The notes: generated from the letters alone by a model not told the origin. DNA of 64,000 nt from an uncultured Bacteroidales bacterium (GCA_902798425.1 CADBWR010000008.1:1-64000); one strand, 5' to 3'. Counted from the first letter of the stretch, positions 44,304-53,284 are shown. Made by a program: numbers and translations.

Positions 44304-44347
44304 TGTAACAGGATTGTAACATCAGCGTAACGGTGGTGTAACAAGAT
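44304..44347 (+). promoter_or_regulatory. Probable Pho box: four direct repeats of TGTAACA with 11-bp period
   Basis: TGTAACA (44304), TGTAACA (44315), CGTAACG (44326) and TGTAACA (44337) are separated by 4-nt spacers. The 11-bp phasing and the 7+4 layout are those of PhoB/PhoP operators in other phyla. The last unit ends 5 nt before the -7 box of the Na/Pi cotransporter gene, so it covers the -33 region, as expected for activation. Confidence 0.65.
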
Positions 44348-44352
44348 TGCGA

Positions 44353-44360
44353 TACCTTTG
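44353..44360 (+). promoter_or_regulatory. -7 box of the Na/Pi cotransporter gene
   Basis: TACCTTTG, 19 nt before the ATG. There is no TTTG at -33; the phased repeats occupy that place. Confidence 0.6.
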
Positions 44361-44379
44361 TGGCGAAAAATAGAAAGTA

Positions 44380-46074
44380 ATGGAATTGATTATCAACATT
44401 TTCTCTCTCGTCGGTTCGCTGGCATTGTTTCTCTTCGGCATGAAGACCATGTCGGAGGGCCTGGAGAAGTTTGCGGGCGACCGCCTGCGCAGCATTCTGG
44501 CAGCGATGACGAAAAACCGCGTGATGGGTGTGCTGACGGGTGTGCTCATTACGGCACTCATCCAATCGTCGAGTGCCACCACGGTGATGGTGGTGAGTTT
44601 TGTGAATGCCGGACTGATGACACTGGCACAGTCGATAGGTGTCATCATGGGTGCCAACATCGGCACGACGGTGACAGCGTGGATTATCTCGGCAGTGGGC
44701 TTCAAGGTGAACATTGCAGCCTTTGCCATCCCCCTGCTTGCCATCGGCATGCCGCTCATCTTCAGCGGCAAGGGCAACCGCAAGAGCATGGGCGAGTTCG
44801 TCTTCGGCTTCTCGTTCCTGTTCATGGGACTGTCGTACCTGCAGGAGGCTGCCACGGCGATGAACATCGGCGACATGGTGGCGGGCATGCTGGCCCATGT
44901 GCCACAGGACTCGTTCTTCACCATCCTGCTGTTTGTCATCGTGGGTGCACTGGTGACAATGATTGTGCAGGCCTCTGCCGCCACGATGGCCATCACGCTG
45001 ATGCTCTTCGGCATGAACATCCCCGGTTTCGGATTCGAGCAGGCTGCAGCTCTGGCGATGGGTCAGAACATCGGTACGACCATCACCGCCGTCATGGCGT
45101 CGCTCACGGCTAACACACAGGCACGCCGTGCTGCCTTGGCCCACATGTTCTTCAACGTCTTCGGTGTGGTGGTGTTCCTCATCGTGTTCTACCCTGCCTG
45201 CGACGCCGTCAGCTGGTTTGTCGAAAACGTGCTGGGCGGAGGCAACGACCTCTACAAGCTCTCGACCTTCCATACCGCCTTCAACATCATCAACACGCTG
45301 CTGCTCATCGGTTTCGTGCATCAGATTGAGATGCTCGTATGCCGTGTGCTGCCGATGAAGGAGCAGGACGAGGACCACCGATTGAAGTTCATCTCCGGCG
45401 GTCTGCTCTCTACTGCCGAGTTGAGCATCATGGAGGCTCAGAAAGAGATACAGAACTTTGCCGAGCGTTGTCACAGGATGTTCGGCTTCGTCACCGACAT
45501 GATGCAGGCAGGCGATGAGGTGGCGTTCAACAAGACCTTCGCGCGCATTGAGAAGTACGAGAACATCACCGACTCGATGGAGATGGAGATTGCCGCCTAC
45601 CTGAACAAGGTGAGCGAGGGGCGACTGTCGGATGCCTCGAAGACACAGATACAGAAGATGCTGCGCCAGATATCGGAACTGGAGAGTATCGGTGACTCGG
45701 TGTATAACCTGGGGCGCACGCTGAACCGCCATAGGCTGAACTGCCACGACGCCTTCACCCCAGAGCAGATACAGCACATGCAGACGATGATGGGTCTCGT
45801 GGACGGTGCACTCACCGAGATGCAGAAGCGCATCGCCGCACCCTTGGCTCGTCCGACCACCTCGTACAACATAGAGCACGAAATCAACAACTACCGCACG
45901 CAGCTGAAGAATCAGAATCTGCACGACGTCAATGCCGGTCTCTACGGCTATCAGCTCGGCGTGTTCTACGTCGATTTCATTTCCGAGTGCGAGAAACTCG
46001 GCGACTACGTGATGAACGTGGTGCAGGCAGGTAAGGGTCTGAACAACGACTACGAGGGTCGTCCTCAATCGTAG
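44380..46074 (+). CDS. Na+/phosphate cotransporter family protein with PhoU-like tail
   Basis: The protein has 564 residues. Two inverted Na/Pi-cotransporter repeats carry the signature glutamines: Q62-SSSATT in ITALIQSSSATTVMVV and Q197-ASAATM in MIVQASAATMAITL. About eight membrane segments fill residues 1-310. Residues about 360-550 form a PhoU-like helical domain (MFGFVTDMMQAGDEVAFNKT, ISELESIGDSVYNLGR, FISECEKLGDYVMNVVQAG). It would import phosphate with sodium. The gene looks GC-rich against its surroundings and is convergent to the PhoR-like gene. A long open frame on the opposite strand is a composition artefact. Confidence 0.92.
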   Translation: MELIINIFSLVGSLALFLFGMKTMSEGLEKFAGDRLRSILAAMTKNRVMGVLTGVLITALIQSSSATTVMVVSFVNAGLMTLAQSIGVIMGANIGTTVTAWIISAVGFKVNIAAFAIPLLAIGMPLIFSGKGNRKSMGEFVFGFSFLFMGLSYLQEAATAMNIGDMVAGMLAHVPQDSFFTILLFVIVGALVTMIVQASAATMAITLMLFGMNIPGFGFEQAAALAMGQNIGTTITAVMASLTANTQARRAALAHMFFNVFGVVVFLIVFYPACDAVSWFVENVLGGGNDLYKLSTFHTAFNIINTLLLIGFVHQIEMLVCRVLPMKEQDEDHRLKFISGGLLSTAELSIMEAQKEIQNFAERCHRMFGFVTDMMQAGDEVAFNKTFARIEKYENITDSMEMEIAAYLNKVSEGRLSDASKTQIQKMLRQISELESIGDSVYNLGRTLNRHRLNCHDAFTPEQIQHMQTMMGLVDGALTEMQKRIAAPLARPTTSYNIEHEINNYRTQLKNQNLHDVNAGLYGYQLGVFYVDFISECEKLGDYVMNVVQAGKGLNNDYEGRPQS

Positions 46075-46117
46075 CCTTGTTCAAGGTGCCATTCCCCAGA
46101 TGGACGGGGCAGCTCCT

Positions 46118-47563
46118 TTAGAACCTTGCGAGGGTGAAGCGGATGGTGAGCCCTCCACCAGGAGTCAGTTGTGCAGTTGTTGTTCCACCGTGAACGGCAA
46201 CTGCATTTTTTACGATGGCGAGGCCAAGGCCGGTGCCGCCGAGTTTGCGCGAGCGTCCCTTGTCGGTGCGGTAGAAGCGCTCAAAGAGGTGTGCAAGGTG
46301 TTGCGGCTCTACACCAGGACCGTTGTCGCTGACGGTGAACTCGTAGAAATGGCGGCCTTCATGCTCTATGGCTGTGCAGGAGATACGCAGAAGTGAAGCC
46401 CCTGTGGCGTAGGCAATGGCATTGTCAATAAGGTTGCGGAAGATGCTGTAAAGGAGGCTTGCGTCGCCCTGCACCTCGACATGCTGTGGCACGTGGAGCG
46501 ACGGTGTGATGCCCTTGTCTTGAAGTTGCAGAGCGGTATCGTCAAGCGCACTCTGTATGACTTGCAACACATTGACGGGGTGGTACTCATCGTGAGTCTT
46601 CGTCCTGTTGTCGTCCATCTCGTCGAGTTTGGTTAGCGCACTCATGTCTTGCAGCAGCTTATTCATGCGCTCGCTCTGGGCATAGCAGCGCTCCAGGAAG
46701 TGCTTCTTCTTGTCTTCGGGCATCTCCGGATGGTCAAGGATACTCTCCAGGAAACCGTGGATGCTGGAGGCGGGGGTCTTCAGTTCATGGGCGGCATTCT
46801 GGGTGAGCTGGCGCTTGATGCGTACCTTGTCTTCCTCAGAATGGCGGAGCTTCCAGTAGAGCATGATGATAGTGTGACTGATGTCGCCCAACTCGTCGTC
46901 GGGCAGGCGACGCTCCAACTCGTGGTCCAACTGCTCACCCTGTTCGGCCTTGACGGCAAACTCACGCAGATAGCCGATGTGGCGGCTGATGCGGTGGGTG
47001 ATGTAGTAGAGCACGATGCTCAGTAGCAGTGTCAGGCTGGCAGCATAATAAATAAAGGTGTTGTCAGCCTGAAGCGAGCGCGTCAACTCGGCAGAATAAG
47101 GAACGGCAGCACGCACGATGACGTTGCCGAAGAGGGTGGCAGAATAGAAATAGGTTGCGTGGGTCGACTGCGAGAGGCGCTTGATGTCGTAGCCGTTGCC
47201 GTCGCGCAACGCCTGTTGGATTTCCGTGCGCTGCAGATGGTTGCCCAGCGAGTCCACGTTTTTTTCGTAACTGTCAAGGAGTACTCGCCCCTTCTTATCA
47301 ATGATGGAAACACGGAGCCCTTCCATGTTTTGGTGTTTTACATAGTCGCGAAACAGGCGGTTGTTGGTCAGGCTGTCCTCGCCAAGCGTCTGTACCATCT
47401 CGTAGTTGTACATCTGCAGGCGTGAGTGCAGGATGTCAATCTTGTAGACCTTCTCACGCTGGTACTGATAGATGCTGAAGCAGACGGCAAAGAGCAGGAA
47501 CACGCCGCCAATGCTCAGCAGCAGGTTGCGCTGGAACGATTTACTTTTCAAAGCAGTAGCCAT
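46118..47563 (-). CDS. PhoR-like sensor histidine kinase
   Basis: Start ATG 47563 overlaps the end of the regulator gene, giving 481 residues. A membrane helix (about 12-32), a periplasmic region, and a second helix (about 171-190, YYAASLTLLLSIVLYYITH) are followed by HAMP-like sequence. The HisKA site is His259 in NAAHELKTPASSIHGF. The HATPase domain has NLIDNAIAYATG, VSDNGPGVEPQHLAHLFERF and GTGLGLAIVKNAVAVHGG. Position after the regulator and next to phosphate transporters supports a PhoR role; this is context, not proof. Confidence 0.88.
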   Translation of the reverse strand: MATALKSKSFQRNLLLSIGGVFLLFAVCFSIYQYQREKVYKIDILHSRLQMYNYEMVQTLGEDSLTNNRLFRDYVKHQNMEGLRVSIIDKKGRVLLDSYEKNVDSLGNHLQRTEIQQALRDGNGYDIKRLSQSTHATYFYSATLFGNVIVRAAVPYSAELTRSLQADNTFIYYAASLTLLLSIVLYYITHRISRHIGYLREFAVKAEQGEQLDHELERRLPDDELGDISHTIIMLYWKLRHSEEDKVRIKRQLTQNAAHELKTPASSIHGFLESILDHPEMPEDKKKHFLERCYAQSERMNKLLQDMSALTKLDEMDDNRTKTHDEYHPVNVLQVIQSALDDTALQLQDKGITPSLHVPQHVEVQGDASLLYSIFRNLIDNAIAYATGASLLRISCTAIEHEGRHFYEFTVSDNGPGVEPQHLAHLFERFYRTDKGRSRKLGGTGLGLAIVKNAVAVHGGTTTAQLTPGGGLTIRFTLARF

Positions 47564-48167
47564 AACCCACACGTGTTTTGATTTGTTTGCCATAACGGCC
47601 AATCTTCTTGCGCAGCCGAGTTATGTTAACATCCACAGTGCGGTCGAGTACCAGTACATTCTGTGGCCAACAGTATTTCAGCAAGTCTTCGCGTGAAAAC
47701 ACCTTGCCGGGGTGTTGCAGGAAGAACGACAATAGTTCGAACTCCAGTTTCGTGCATACCAGTTCCTCGCCATCAAGGGTGATGGTCTTCGCATTCAGGT
47801 CGAGGGCAATGCCCTCGTAACAAATCCTGCTGTCAGTGCTCGTCATGGGTTGTTGGGACTGTGACAGAGCCGAGCGCCTGAGGCCGATGTTCAGTCCCTT
47901 CACCAGATTGTCTTCACTGTCGAGTGCCGTGATGAATATGATAGGTATCTGCGCTGTAACAGGATTGTCCTTCAACTTTCGTGCCATTTGGAATCCAGAC
48001 ATTTCGCCCATCATCACATCCAGCAGAATCAGTGCAAACTCTTGCAGAGGAAGCTCTAAAGCCTCCTCAGCCGAGTTGGAGGTCACAACCTCATACCCCT
48101 CAGTCTCAAGGTTATACTGCAATATCTCGCAGATGTCTAATTCATCGTCGACAACAAGAATCTTCAT
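47541..48167 (-). CDS. PhoB-like response regulator with truncated receiver domain
   Basis: The protein has 208 residues, about 25 fewer than OmpR/PhoB-type regulators. The receiver starts normally (MKILVVDDELDICEILQYNL), with Asp50 in LILLDVMMGEMSGFQ and Thr80 in IIFITALDSED. After GLNIG (91-95) the sequence jumps to LRRSALSQSQ, so the usual ADDYxxKPF segment with its conserved Lys, and the alpha5 helix, are missing in frame. The winged-helix DNA-binding domain (about 118-207, LVCTKLEFELLSFFLQHPGK, DRTVDVNITRLRKKIG, RVGYGYCFEK) is complete. Its 3' end overlaps the kinase start by 23 nt. Confidence 0.88.
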   Translation of the reverse strand: MKILVVDDELDICEILQYNLETEGYEVVTSNSAEEALELPLQEFALILLDVMMGEMSGFQMARKLKDNPVTAQIPIIFITALDSEDNLVKGLNIGLRRSALSQSQQPMTSTDSRICYEGIALDLNAKTITLDGEELVCTKLEFELLSFFLQHPGKVFSREDLLKYCWPQNVLVLDRTVDVNITRLRKKIGRYGKQIKTRVGYGYCFEK

Positions 48168-48213
48168 ATCCCTTTAGAATCATTGTGCTTAAAAATAGGC
48201 TAACATTCGGCTA

Positions 48214-48245
48214 CAAAGATACTGTTTTTTTCTGAAACAGACAAA
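48214..48245 (-). promoter_or_regulatory. Promoter of the PhoB/PhoR-like genes
   Basis: On the minus strand TTTG (48245-48242) and TATCTTTG (48221-48214) are 20 nt apart, about 47 nt ahead of the regulator ATG. Nothing else is seen between 48246 and 48401 except the tail of the glycan operon. Confidence 0.65.
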
Positions 48246-48401
48246 TTATTGTATTACAATATGATGACAAAAAACGGGCTTTTCTTTTGTATTTCTCTCG
48301 TTTTTTTTTGTAACTCTGGCTTCGCCAAACTAACAACCAATAACTAATTGCTAACAGGCATTAGTCTTTCTGCTTAGTGCGTATGAGATTGCGGTTTAAT
48401 C

Positions 48402-49622
48402 TTATTTTTTATCTCCGTGTTCTGTGTGAATGAAGTCGGTATTCTTACGGTCTATCTTCAGAATGTTGAGAATCATCTTCCATACCAGCAAAGGAATGGA
48501 CAGAATCTTGCCAAAGACAGAGTTCTTGCGGAGTTGCTTAGGTGTTGACACGTAGAGCGACAGGCAAATGAAGAGGAACAGCAGCCACCATTTGATATAC
48601 CAGTCGAGTGAGAAGATGAGGGAGAATACTGTCATGATGACAGACATGCCAAAAGCACCTACTACCAACATGGAACGTGGTATGAGAGCCTGTTGGAAAG
48701 TCTTGTCGATGTAGTCGATGTTACCTTCCATCAGTGCTTTGGGAACGTAAGGCAATAGCGAGAAGAGACTCTGTATTTGGGCAGTCATCCAGCGCAGACG
48801 CTGCTTCTGGAAGTTCTCTTTGTTGCTAACCTTCTCGTCGTAGACGTGAATCTCCGGCTCGTAGTGGATATGAATTTTCTGGCGCAGCAGAAGGGCTTCT
48901 AACTCACGATCTTCACCTGCAGTGGAGAGCTTGTTGACATTCTCCTTAAACCACTTGTAGCGGAAACACATGCCTGAGCCGATGAGGGCTGAGGAAAGGC
49001 CAACACGGTTGTGAGCCTTGCGGAAGATGGTGTTGTTAATCTCTTCGCTGACACCATCGAGCACAGCGATGTCATTGTTGGAGTTTTTGGCACAGCGGTG
49101 ACACTGGATAGCATCGAAGCCTTTGTTACAGACATCGTTAAGCTTGGCCAGAAAGTCTGACTCTACCACGTTGTCAGCATCAAGAATGACGACGTAGTCG
49201 TAGTCTCCTTGGATTTGCTGCAGGGCATACTGCATAGCCTTGGCCTTGCTGCTCTTCTCAAATACAGGCATCAAGAGCGAAATAGGATATTGTGCCAATA
49301 ATTCGTTAGTCTCTGGCTGCATGTGGTCACTGATGACTACAACATGGAATCCTTTGTAGGGGTAGTACTGGCCCAAGAAGGTGCGAACGGAGTTGACGAT
49401 GACACGGTCTTCGTTGTAGGCAGGGTAGAGTACAAGAAAGGTGTATTGGCGTGGGTCGCGCAAGGATCGAATCTGTCCCTCCAAATAGGCTGAAAGGGGT
49501 GATACGGGTCTCTTCCACAACATGGATACCAGTGCAAAAAACAAGATGTATGCACCAGATGCTGCCAACAGTAGCCAGAGGAATATCTCGAAGATATGTA
49601 AAATCAGCCAAAGTATGCTCAT
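48402..49622 (-). CDS. Membrane glycosyltransferase family 2 protein (DxD intact)
   Basis: At 406 residues this has an N-terminal helix (about 5-35), a GT-A domain, and C-terminal helices (about 305-370). Motifs are VLYPAYNEDRVIV, HVVVISDHMQPET, YVVILDADNVVESDFL, STAGEDRELEALLLRQ (ED), and FQKQRLRWMTAQ (QxxRW), so all catalytic parts are present. It is the last gene of the eight-gene cluster 2 operon and is clearly paralogous to the gene just upstream of it. Confidence 0.9.
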   Translation of the reverse strand: MSILWLILHIFEIFLWLLLAASGAYILFFALVSMLWKRPVSPLSAYLEGQIRSLRDPRQYTFLVLYPAYNEDRVIVNSVRTFLGQYYPYKGFHVVVISDHMQPETNELLAQYPISLLMPVFEKSSKAKAMQYALQQIQGDYDYVVILDADNVVESDFLAKLNDVCNKGFDAIQCHRCAKNSNNDIAVLDGVSEEINNTIFRKAHNRVGLSSALIGSGMCFRYKWFKENVNKLSTAGEDRELEALLLRQKIHIHYEPEIHVYDEKVSNKENFQKQRLRWMTAQIQSLFSLLPYVPKALMEGNIDYIDKTFQQALIPRSMLVVGAFGMSVIMTVFSLIFSLDWYIKWWLLFLFICLSLYVSTPKQLRKNSVFGKILSIPLLVWKMILNILKIDRKNTDFIHTEHGDKK

Positions 49623-49643
49623 ACTATATCAGAATTGCTTGGT

Positions 49644-50810
49644 TTATAATTTCTTATTTAAGTTTTCTTTTATTTTCTTGCCAATAGAAGTCTTCGCCAA
49701 GAGGAATGCCAGAAGTATCATGGGTATGGAGAAGAAAGTATGGTCCCACTTGTCATCAACTAGGTAGTTGGGGGTCGCTAATGCAAAAATAAACAGCACA
49801 ATGGCAAAGAGCGCCCACCACTTGATGGCCAGCGAGAAGTAGATGAAGGGCATGAAGATGCCCATGGCGATGATGATGCCCATCATCAGAATACGAGGCA
49901 GTAGCATCCACTGGAGAATCTTGTCTATCAGGTCGTAATGGCGCTGGATGATGGCACCAGGCAGATAGCGGATGTTGCGGACGATGGTAGCCAGGTGCGA
50001 CATCAGCCATCGCCCACGCTGGCGATTGAAGTCCTCCGCACTTCGGGTCTTCTCAGAGAATACCATGATGTCGTCGAAGTAGTCAACAAAGATGTGCTGG
50101 CGCAGTAAACGAGCCTCTAACTCTTTGTCATCCCATGTGGTCGTTGTCGTCATAATGTTGGTCTTGAACCAGTTGAAGTCGAAGGCCATAGCAGAGTTAG
50201 ATGCTGCTGCAGACAGACCTAACGTGACGTGTCCGCGACGGAAAATGGAGTTGTTGATTTCTTCAAAGATGGCACTCAGACGCGCAGAAACTGTATCTCG
50301 GTTCTGCGAGAGCATGTGACACTGGATGGCCTTGGTGCCGGCTGCCTCATAGGCATCATTCAGCTGTTCAAGGAATTCTGGCTCGACAATATTGCCTGGA
50401 TTAAGTACAACAGCGATGTCATAGAGCTTGAACTGTGGCAGGTTGTTGATAGCCAACTGCAAAGACTTGGCACGGGAACTCTTTGAGAAGTTCGGTGTCA
50501 GCAAGGTAATGGGTTGTTGAGCCAATCGAAAATTGCTCATTTCGTCAAGCTGGTCCGCAATCACAGTTACATCAAACAGCCGCTGAGGATAGGTCTGTCC
50601 AAGGATGGAGCGTACCGTTTGTTCTGCAATGGCTCCATTCTTGTAGGCAGGGATAAGAATGATGAAACGATTCTCTACCCGGCTCTTTGGCGTATCCTCG
50701 TGCTGGCTGAACATAGAAGCCATCGCAAAAATGCCTATATACACCACCGTCAGACAGACGAAGGTAAAGAGGAAATAGTCAAAATAATATATGATAGACC
50801 ACAATTCCAT
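49644..50810 (-). CDS. GT2-like membrane protein with degenerate catalytic motif
   Basis: At 388 residues it has the same layout as the next gene in the operon: N-terminal helix, GT-A domain, C-terminal helices (about 297-380). VTVIADQLDEMSN keeps the first Asp. However, the DxD position reads VVLNPGNIVEPEFL where the paralogue has LDADN. The later sites are TTTWDDKELEARLLRQ and FNRQRGRWLMSH. Loss of DxD suggests an inactive subunit, perhaps a partner of the active paralogue 21 nt downstream. Confidence 0.85.
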   Translation of the reverse strand: MELWSIIYYFDYFLFTFVCLTVVYIGIFAMASMFSQHEDTPKSRVENRFIILIPAYKNGAIAEQTVRSILGQTYPQRLFDVTVIADQLDEMSNFRLAQQPITLLTPNFSKSSRAKSLQLAINNLPQFKLYDIAVVLNPGNIVEPEFLEQLNDAYEAAGTKAIQCHMLSQNRDTVSARLSAIFEEINNSIFRRGHVTLGLSAAASNSAMAFDFNWFKTNIMTTTTTWDDKELEARLLRQHIFVDYFDDIMVFSEKTRSAEDFNRQRGRWLMSHLATIVRNIRYLPGAIIQRHYDLIDKILQWMLLPRILMMGIIIAMGIFMPFIYFSLAIKWWALFAIVLFIFALATPNYLVDDKWDHTFFSIPMILLAFLLAKTSIGKKIKENLNKKL

Positions 50811-50814
50811 ATCT

Positions 50815-51726
50815 TCAATATTTAATGAAATGCCATAGTCCTCGCAGGACGGCTTTTACTAAGTCGTAACGCTGTTTCGTCAGATTCTTTACGCACTCCT
50901 TTGTCCCTGCAACAAATATGAGGTAGATATACGAAAGGTAGCGCCAGGGCAGCGGGCTATTGCGCCGAACCAAGAGCAGACGATTACGTGTAATATAATA
51001 AGTACGCAAGGGACTAGCCTGACCCGTGGTTTGACTCTCCTTATGATAGATGGTGCTGGCAGGTTCGTACCAGATTTCGTAACCTGCACGGCGAATCATC
51101 ATGGACCAGTCGAGTTCCTCATAATAGAGGAAATAACAAGTAGGCATGATGCCGGCCTTGTTGATTGCTTCACGACTAACCATCATAGCAGCACCATGGC
51201 CATAAGAGGTAGTGTGTGGTGTGTCGTACTGTCCATAATCAGACTCGTTGAAACCAATAGCGTGGTTGCGCTGTGTAATACAAGAGAGTGGGGTATAGCC
51301 AGCATACTGGATAAGATTTTGTCCCCAAGTAAAGCGAATCTTCGGACAGACCATGCCAACCTTGGGATTGGCTTCGAAACGCTCTACCAGATGTTTGAGG
51401 GCTGCTGGTGTACCCGACTTTCCAATAGGATCATCATGTAGATACAGCAGTGTATCGTTGTTGATAAAGAAAAGATATTTGCCACTGGCGGCTTCAATGC
51501 CCAGATTGTTGCCACCAGCAAAGCCTAAATTCTCCTTGCTGCGAATAACCTTTACCTGTGGATAACGTTTCTCAATGACAGTAGCTTCGTCTTCGCGTGA
51601 GGCATTATCTACCACGATTACCTCTAATGACACATCGTCTAAAGGTAACGTTTCCATCAGTTCGCAGGTGTCTTTCAACCCGTTGTAGTTGATGGTGATG
51701 ATAGATATTATTTTCTCTTCTGTCAT
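50815..51726 (-). CDS. Glycosyltransferase family 2 protein (rhamnosyltransferase-like)
   Basis: The protein has 303 residues: IISIITINYNGLKDTCELME, VIVVDNASREDEATVI, ENLGFAGGNNLGIEAASG, and FFINNDTLL (DxD-like NND). The family pattern GHGAAMMVSREAINKAGIMP with FYYEELDWSMMIRRAGY (ED motif) matches WbbL/RfbF-type sugar transferases. It has no clear membrane helix except a weak C-terminal patch. It sits 22 nt after the polymerase gene. Confidence 0.9.
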   Translation of the reverse strand: MTEEKIISIITINYNGLKDTCELMETLPLDDVSLEVIVVDNASREDEATVIEKRYPQVKVIRSKENLGFAGGNNLGIEAASGKYLFFINNDTLLYLHDDPIGKSGTPAALKHLVERFEANPKVGMVCPKIRFTWGQNLIQYAGYTPLSCITQRNHAIGFNESDYGQYDTPHTTSYGHGAAMMVSREAINKAGIMPTCYFLYYEELDWSMMIRRAGYEIWYEPASTIYHKESQTTGQASPLRTYYITRNRLLLVRRNSPLPWRYLSYIYLIFVAGTKECVKNLTKQRYDLVKAVLRGLWHFIKY

Positions 51727-51748
51727 GTCTTAGTTTCGCTTAAATGTG

Positions 51749-53284
51749 TTATACTCTTGAGGTCTTCTTCTTCTTCTTCTTCTTCTTCTCTTCTTTTAAA
51801 CGTTTCTTCTCTGCCTCTTTGGCAAGTTGTTCCTCTTCATAAGCAATCCATTCGTTTTCTATATGTGGAAGAACATAGACGATGGCCAAGCCGCCATAGA
51901 ATATAAGGCAGTTGGGAAACTGCATGAGTACTTGGTTACCATAGCCTCCTAATTGTTGAGATATCATCGCACAGCAGAACCCTGCCCCAATACCTCGTAG
52001 TGATGGACTCTTTAGCCGAAAAAGCACTATCCAACAGGCTCCTGCAATCATTATGACTGTACAAATGAGGAACAGCGTGATGCCAATAATACCTGTATGA
52101 ATCCAAATAAACACATACTCAGAATCTGGGGCTACTGTAGCCATAAAGGTATACTTATTGTTGGCTGGAACATTTTTGTAACCAACAGCTAAGCCGATGC
52201 CCCATGGTGCTTCAGCCATATACTTTTTCATGGCTGCTTGGTTAATCGAACGTTGGTTAGCTGAAGCATCATTTTTGTCGAATGCAGAACGCATACGACG
52301 GATTTGTTGGTTACCTTGTCCAATTGTCGTGAAAGCAAGGATAAAAATAAAAAGAGCAAAAACAATTGTAACAGGAATAGCAATCTTGAAAGATTTCGAG
52401 AGGAATACGTAAGCCATAAATCCTGCCATTAAACAGGCAATTGCTGTTCGTGTGCCAGAAGGGAACATTGCCCAAGCACATACAAACCCTGTTGTAAGGA
52501 AAAAAAACTTATGTCTTTTTATTTTACTGGTAATACCGAATATTAGAAATGCAACAGCAGTGGATGCAATACCAATTCCAAAGTTGGCGGCATCACTATA
52601 TAATGAAAAGTAACGGATAAGAGTACCACCTTGTATGATGTGTGTATTGCTACCACGTGTCATCAGCCATCGCTCTTCTGATGCCATAAAACCAAGATAT
52701 TGCTGTTTCCACACCCAAAATGCAGCAAACAATGCCAAAGCTCCCCATAAAAAAAGATATTTTGTCAGTATTTTGGGATTTGAAATATAGATGGTAAATA
52801 CAATGAAAATATACATCAATTGAAAGGCAATAGAACGAGCTGTTGTGTACCATGCTGCAACATCAATACCAATACCGCACGTGTCATTTAAAACTTCTAA
52901 AGTAATAAAACCACACCATACGGCGAGTGTAATGAACATAAGATTACCGCACCGCTCAAATTTAGACTCTTTAACATTGATAATGGCCAATGCGATCAAT
53001 AAAATTTGTATAAGCTCATTTGGGACAGAAGTGGGAATGGGAAGAGGGGGCTTCCCGTGCCACATGATGAAGAAGTTGACAATAATCAACGTCCAAAACA
53101 TAGACGTTTGACGCTGAAATGTCCCTAATACTACAACGATGACAAGGGGAATACAACAAATAATGGCAAATGTACTGAATCCTGCTGTAACAAACTCGTA
53201 GAGCGCAAGCAAAAACAGGAGAAAGAGTAGCGATACTCTTCCTCCGTTTTCTTTTGCGTATGTGCTGAACGAGAGTTTGTTCAT
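51749..53284 (-). CDS. O-antigen ligase/polymerase-like membrane protein (Wzy-type) with polylysine tail
   Basis: The protein has 511 residues with about 12 membrane segments. A large periplasmic loop (about 330-400, RMRSAFDKNDASANQRSIN, APWGIGLAVGYKNVP, PDSEYVFIWIHTGIIG) is the kind found in Wzy/WaaL proteins. The C-terminal about 35 residues are cytoplasmic and charged, ending in eight to nine consecutive lysines encoded by a (CTT)8 tract at about 51764-51787. Its ATG overlaps the Wzz-like stop by one base. It would polymerise the exported repeat units. Confidence 0.85.
   Translation of the reverse strand: MNKLSFSTYAKENGGRVSLLFLLFLLALYEFVTAGFSTFAIICCIPLVIVVVLGTFQRQTSMFWTLIIVNFFIMWHGKPPLPIPTSVPNELIQILLIALAIINVKESKFERCGNLMFITLAVWCGFITLEVLNDTCGIGIDVAAWYTTARSIAFQLMYIFIVFTIYISNPKILTKYLFLWGALALFAAFWVWKQQYLGFMASEERWLMTRGSNTHIIQGGTLIRYFSLYSDAANFGIGIASTAVAFLIFGITSKIKRHKFFFLTTGFVCAWAMFPSGTRTAIACLMAGFMAYVFLSKSFKIAIPVTIVFALFIFILAFTTIGQGNQQIRRMRSAFDKNDASANQRSINQAAMKKYMAEAPWGIGLAVGYKNVPANNKYTFMATVAPDSEYVFIWIHTGIIGITLFLICTVIMIAGACWIVLFRLKSPSLRGIGAGFCCAMISQQLGGYGNQVLMQFPNCLIFYGGLAIVYVLPHIENEWIAYEEEQLAKEAEKKRLKEEKKKKKKKKTSRV

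Noticed and set aside
44098..46068. Open frame of about 650 codons on the minus strand opposite the Na/Pi cotransporter
   Set aside because: Low-complexity His/Arg-rich translation without family resemblance, caused by GC-rich codons of the real plus-strand gene. Only its last 35 codons (44098-44205) look like a true small gene.
46075..46117. Rho-independent terminator between the Na/Pi cotransporter and the PhoR-like gene
   Set aside because: Some nested complementarity exists (CAAGGT/ACCTTG, CCCC/GGGG), but there is no T tract on either strand.
51764..51787. (CTT)8 tract in the Wzy-like gene as a phase-variation switch
   Set aside because: A trinucleotide repeat changes only the number of lysines and keeps the frame, so it cannot switch the gene on and off.
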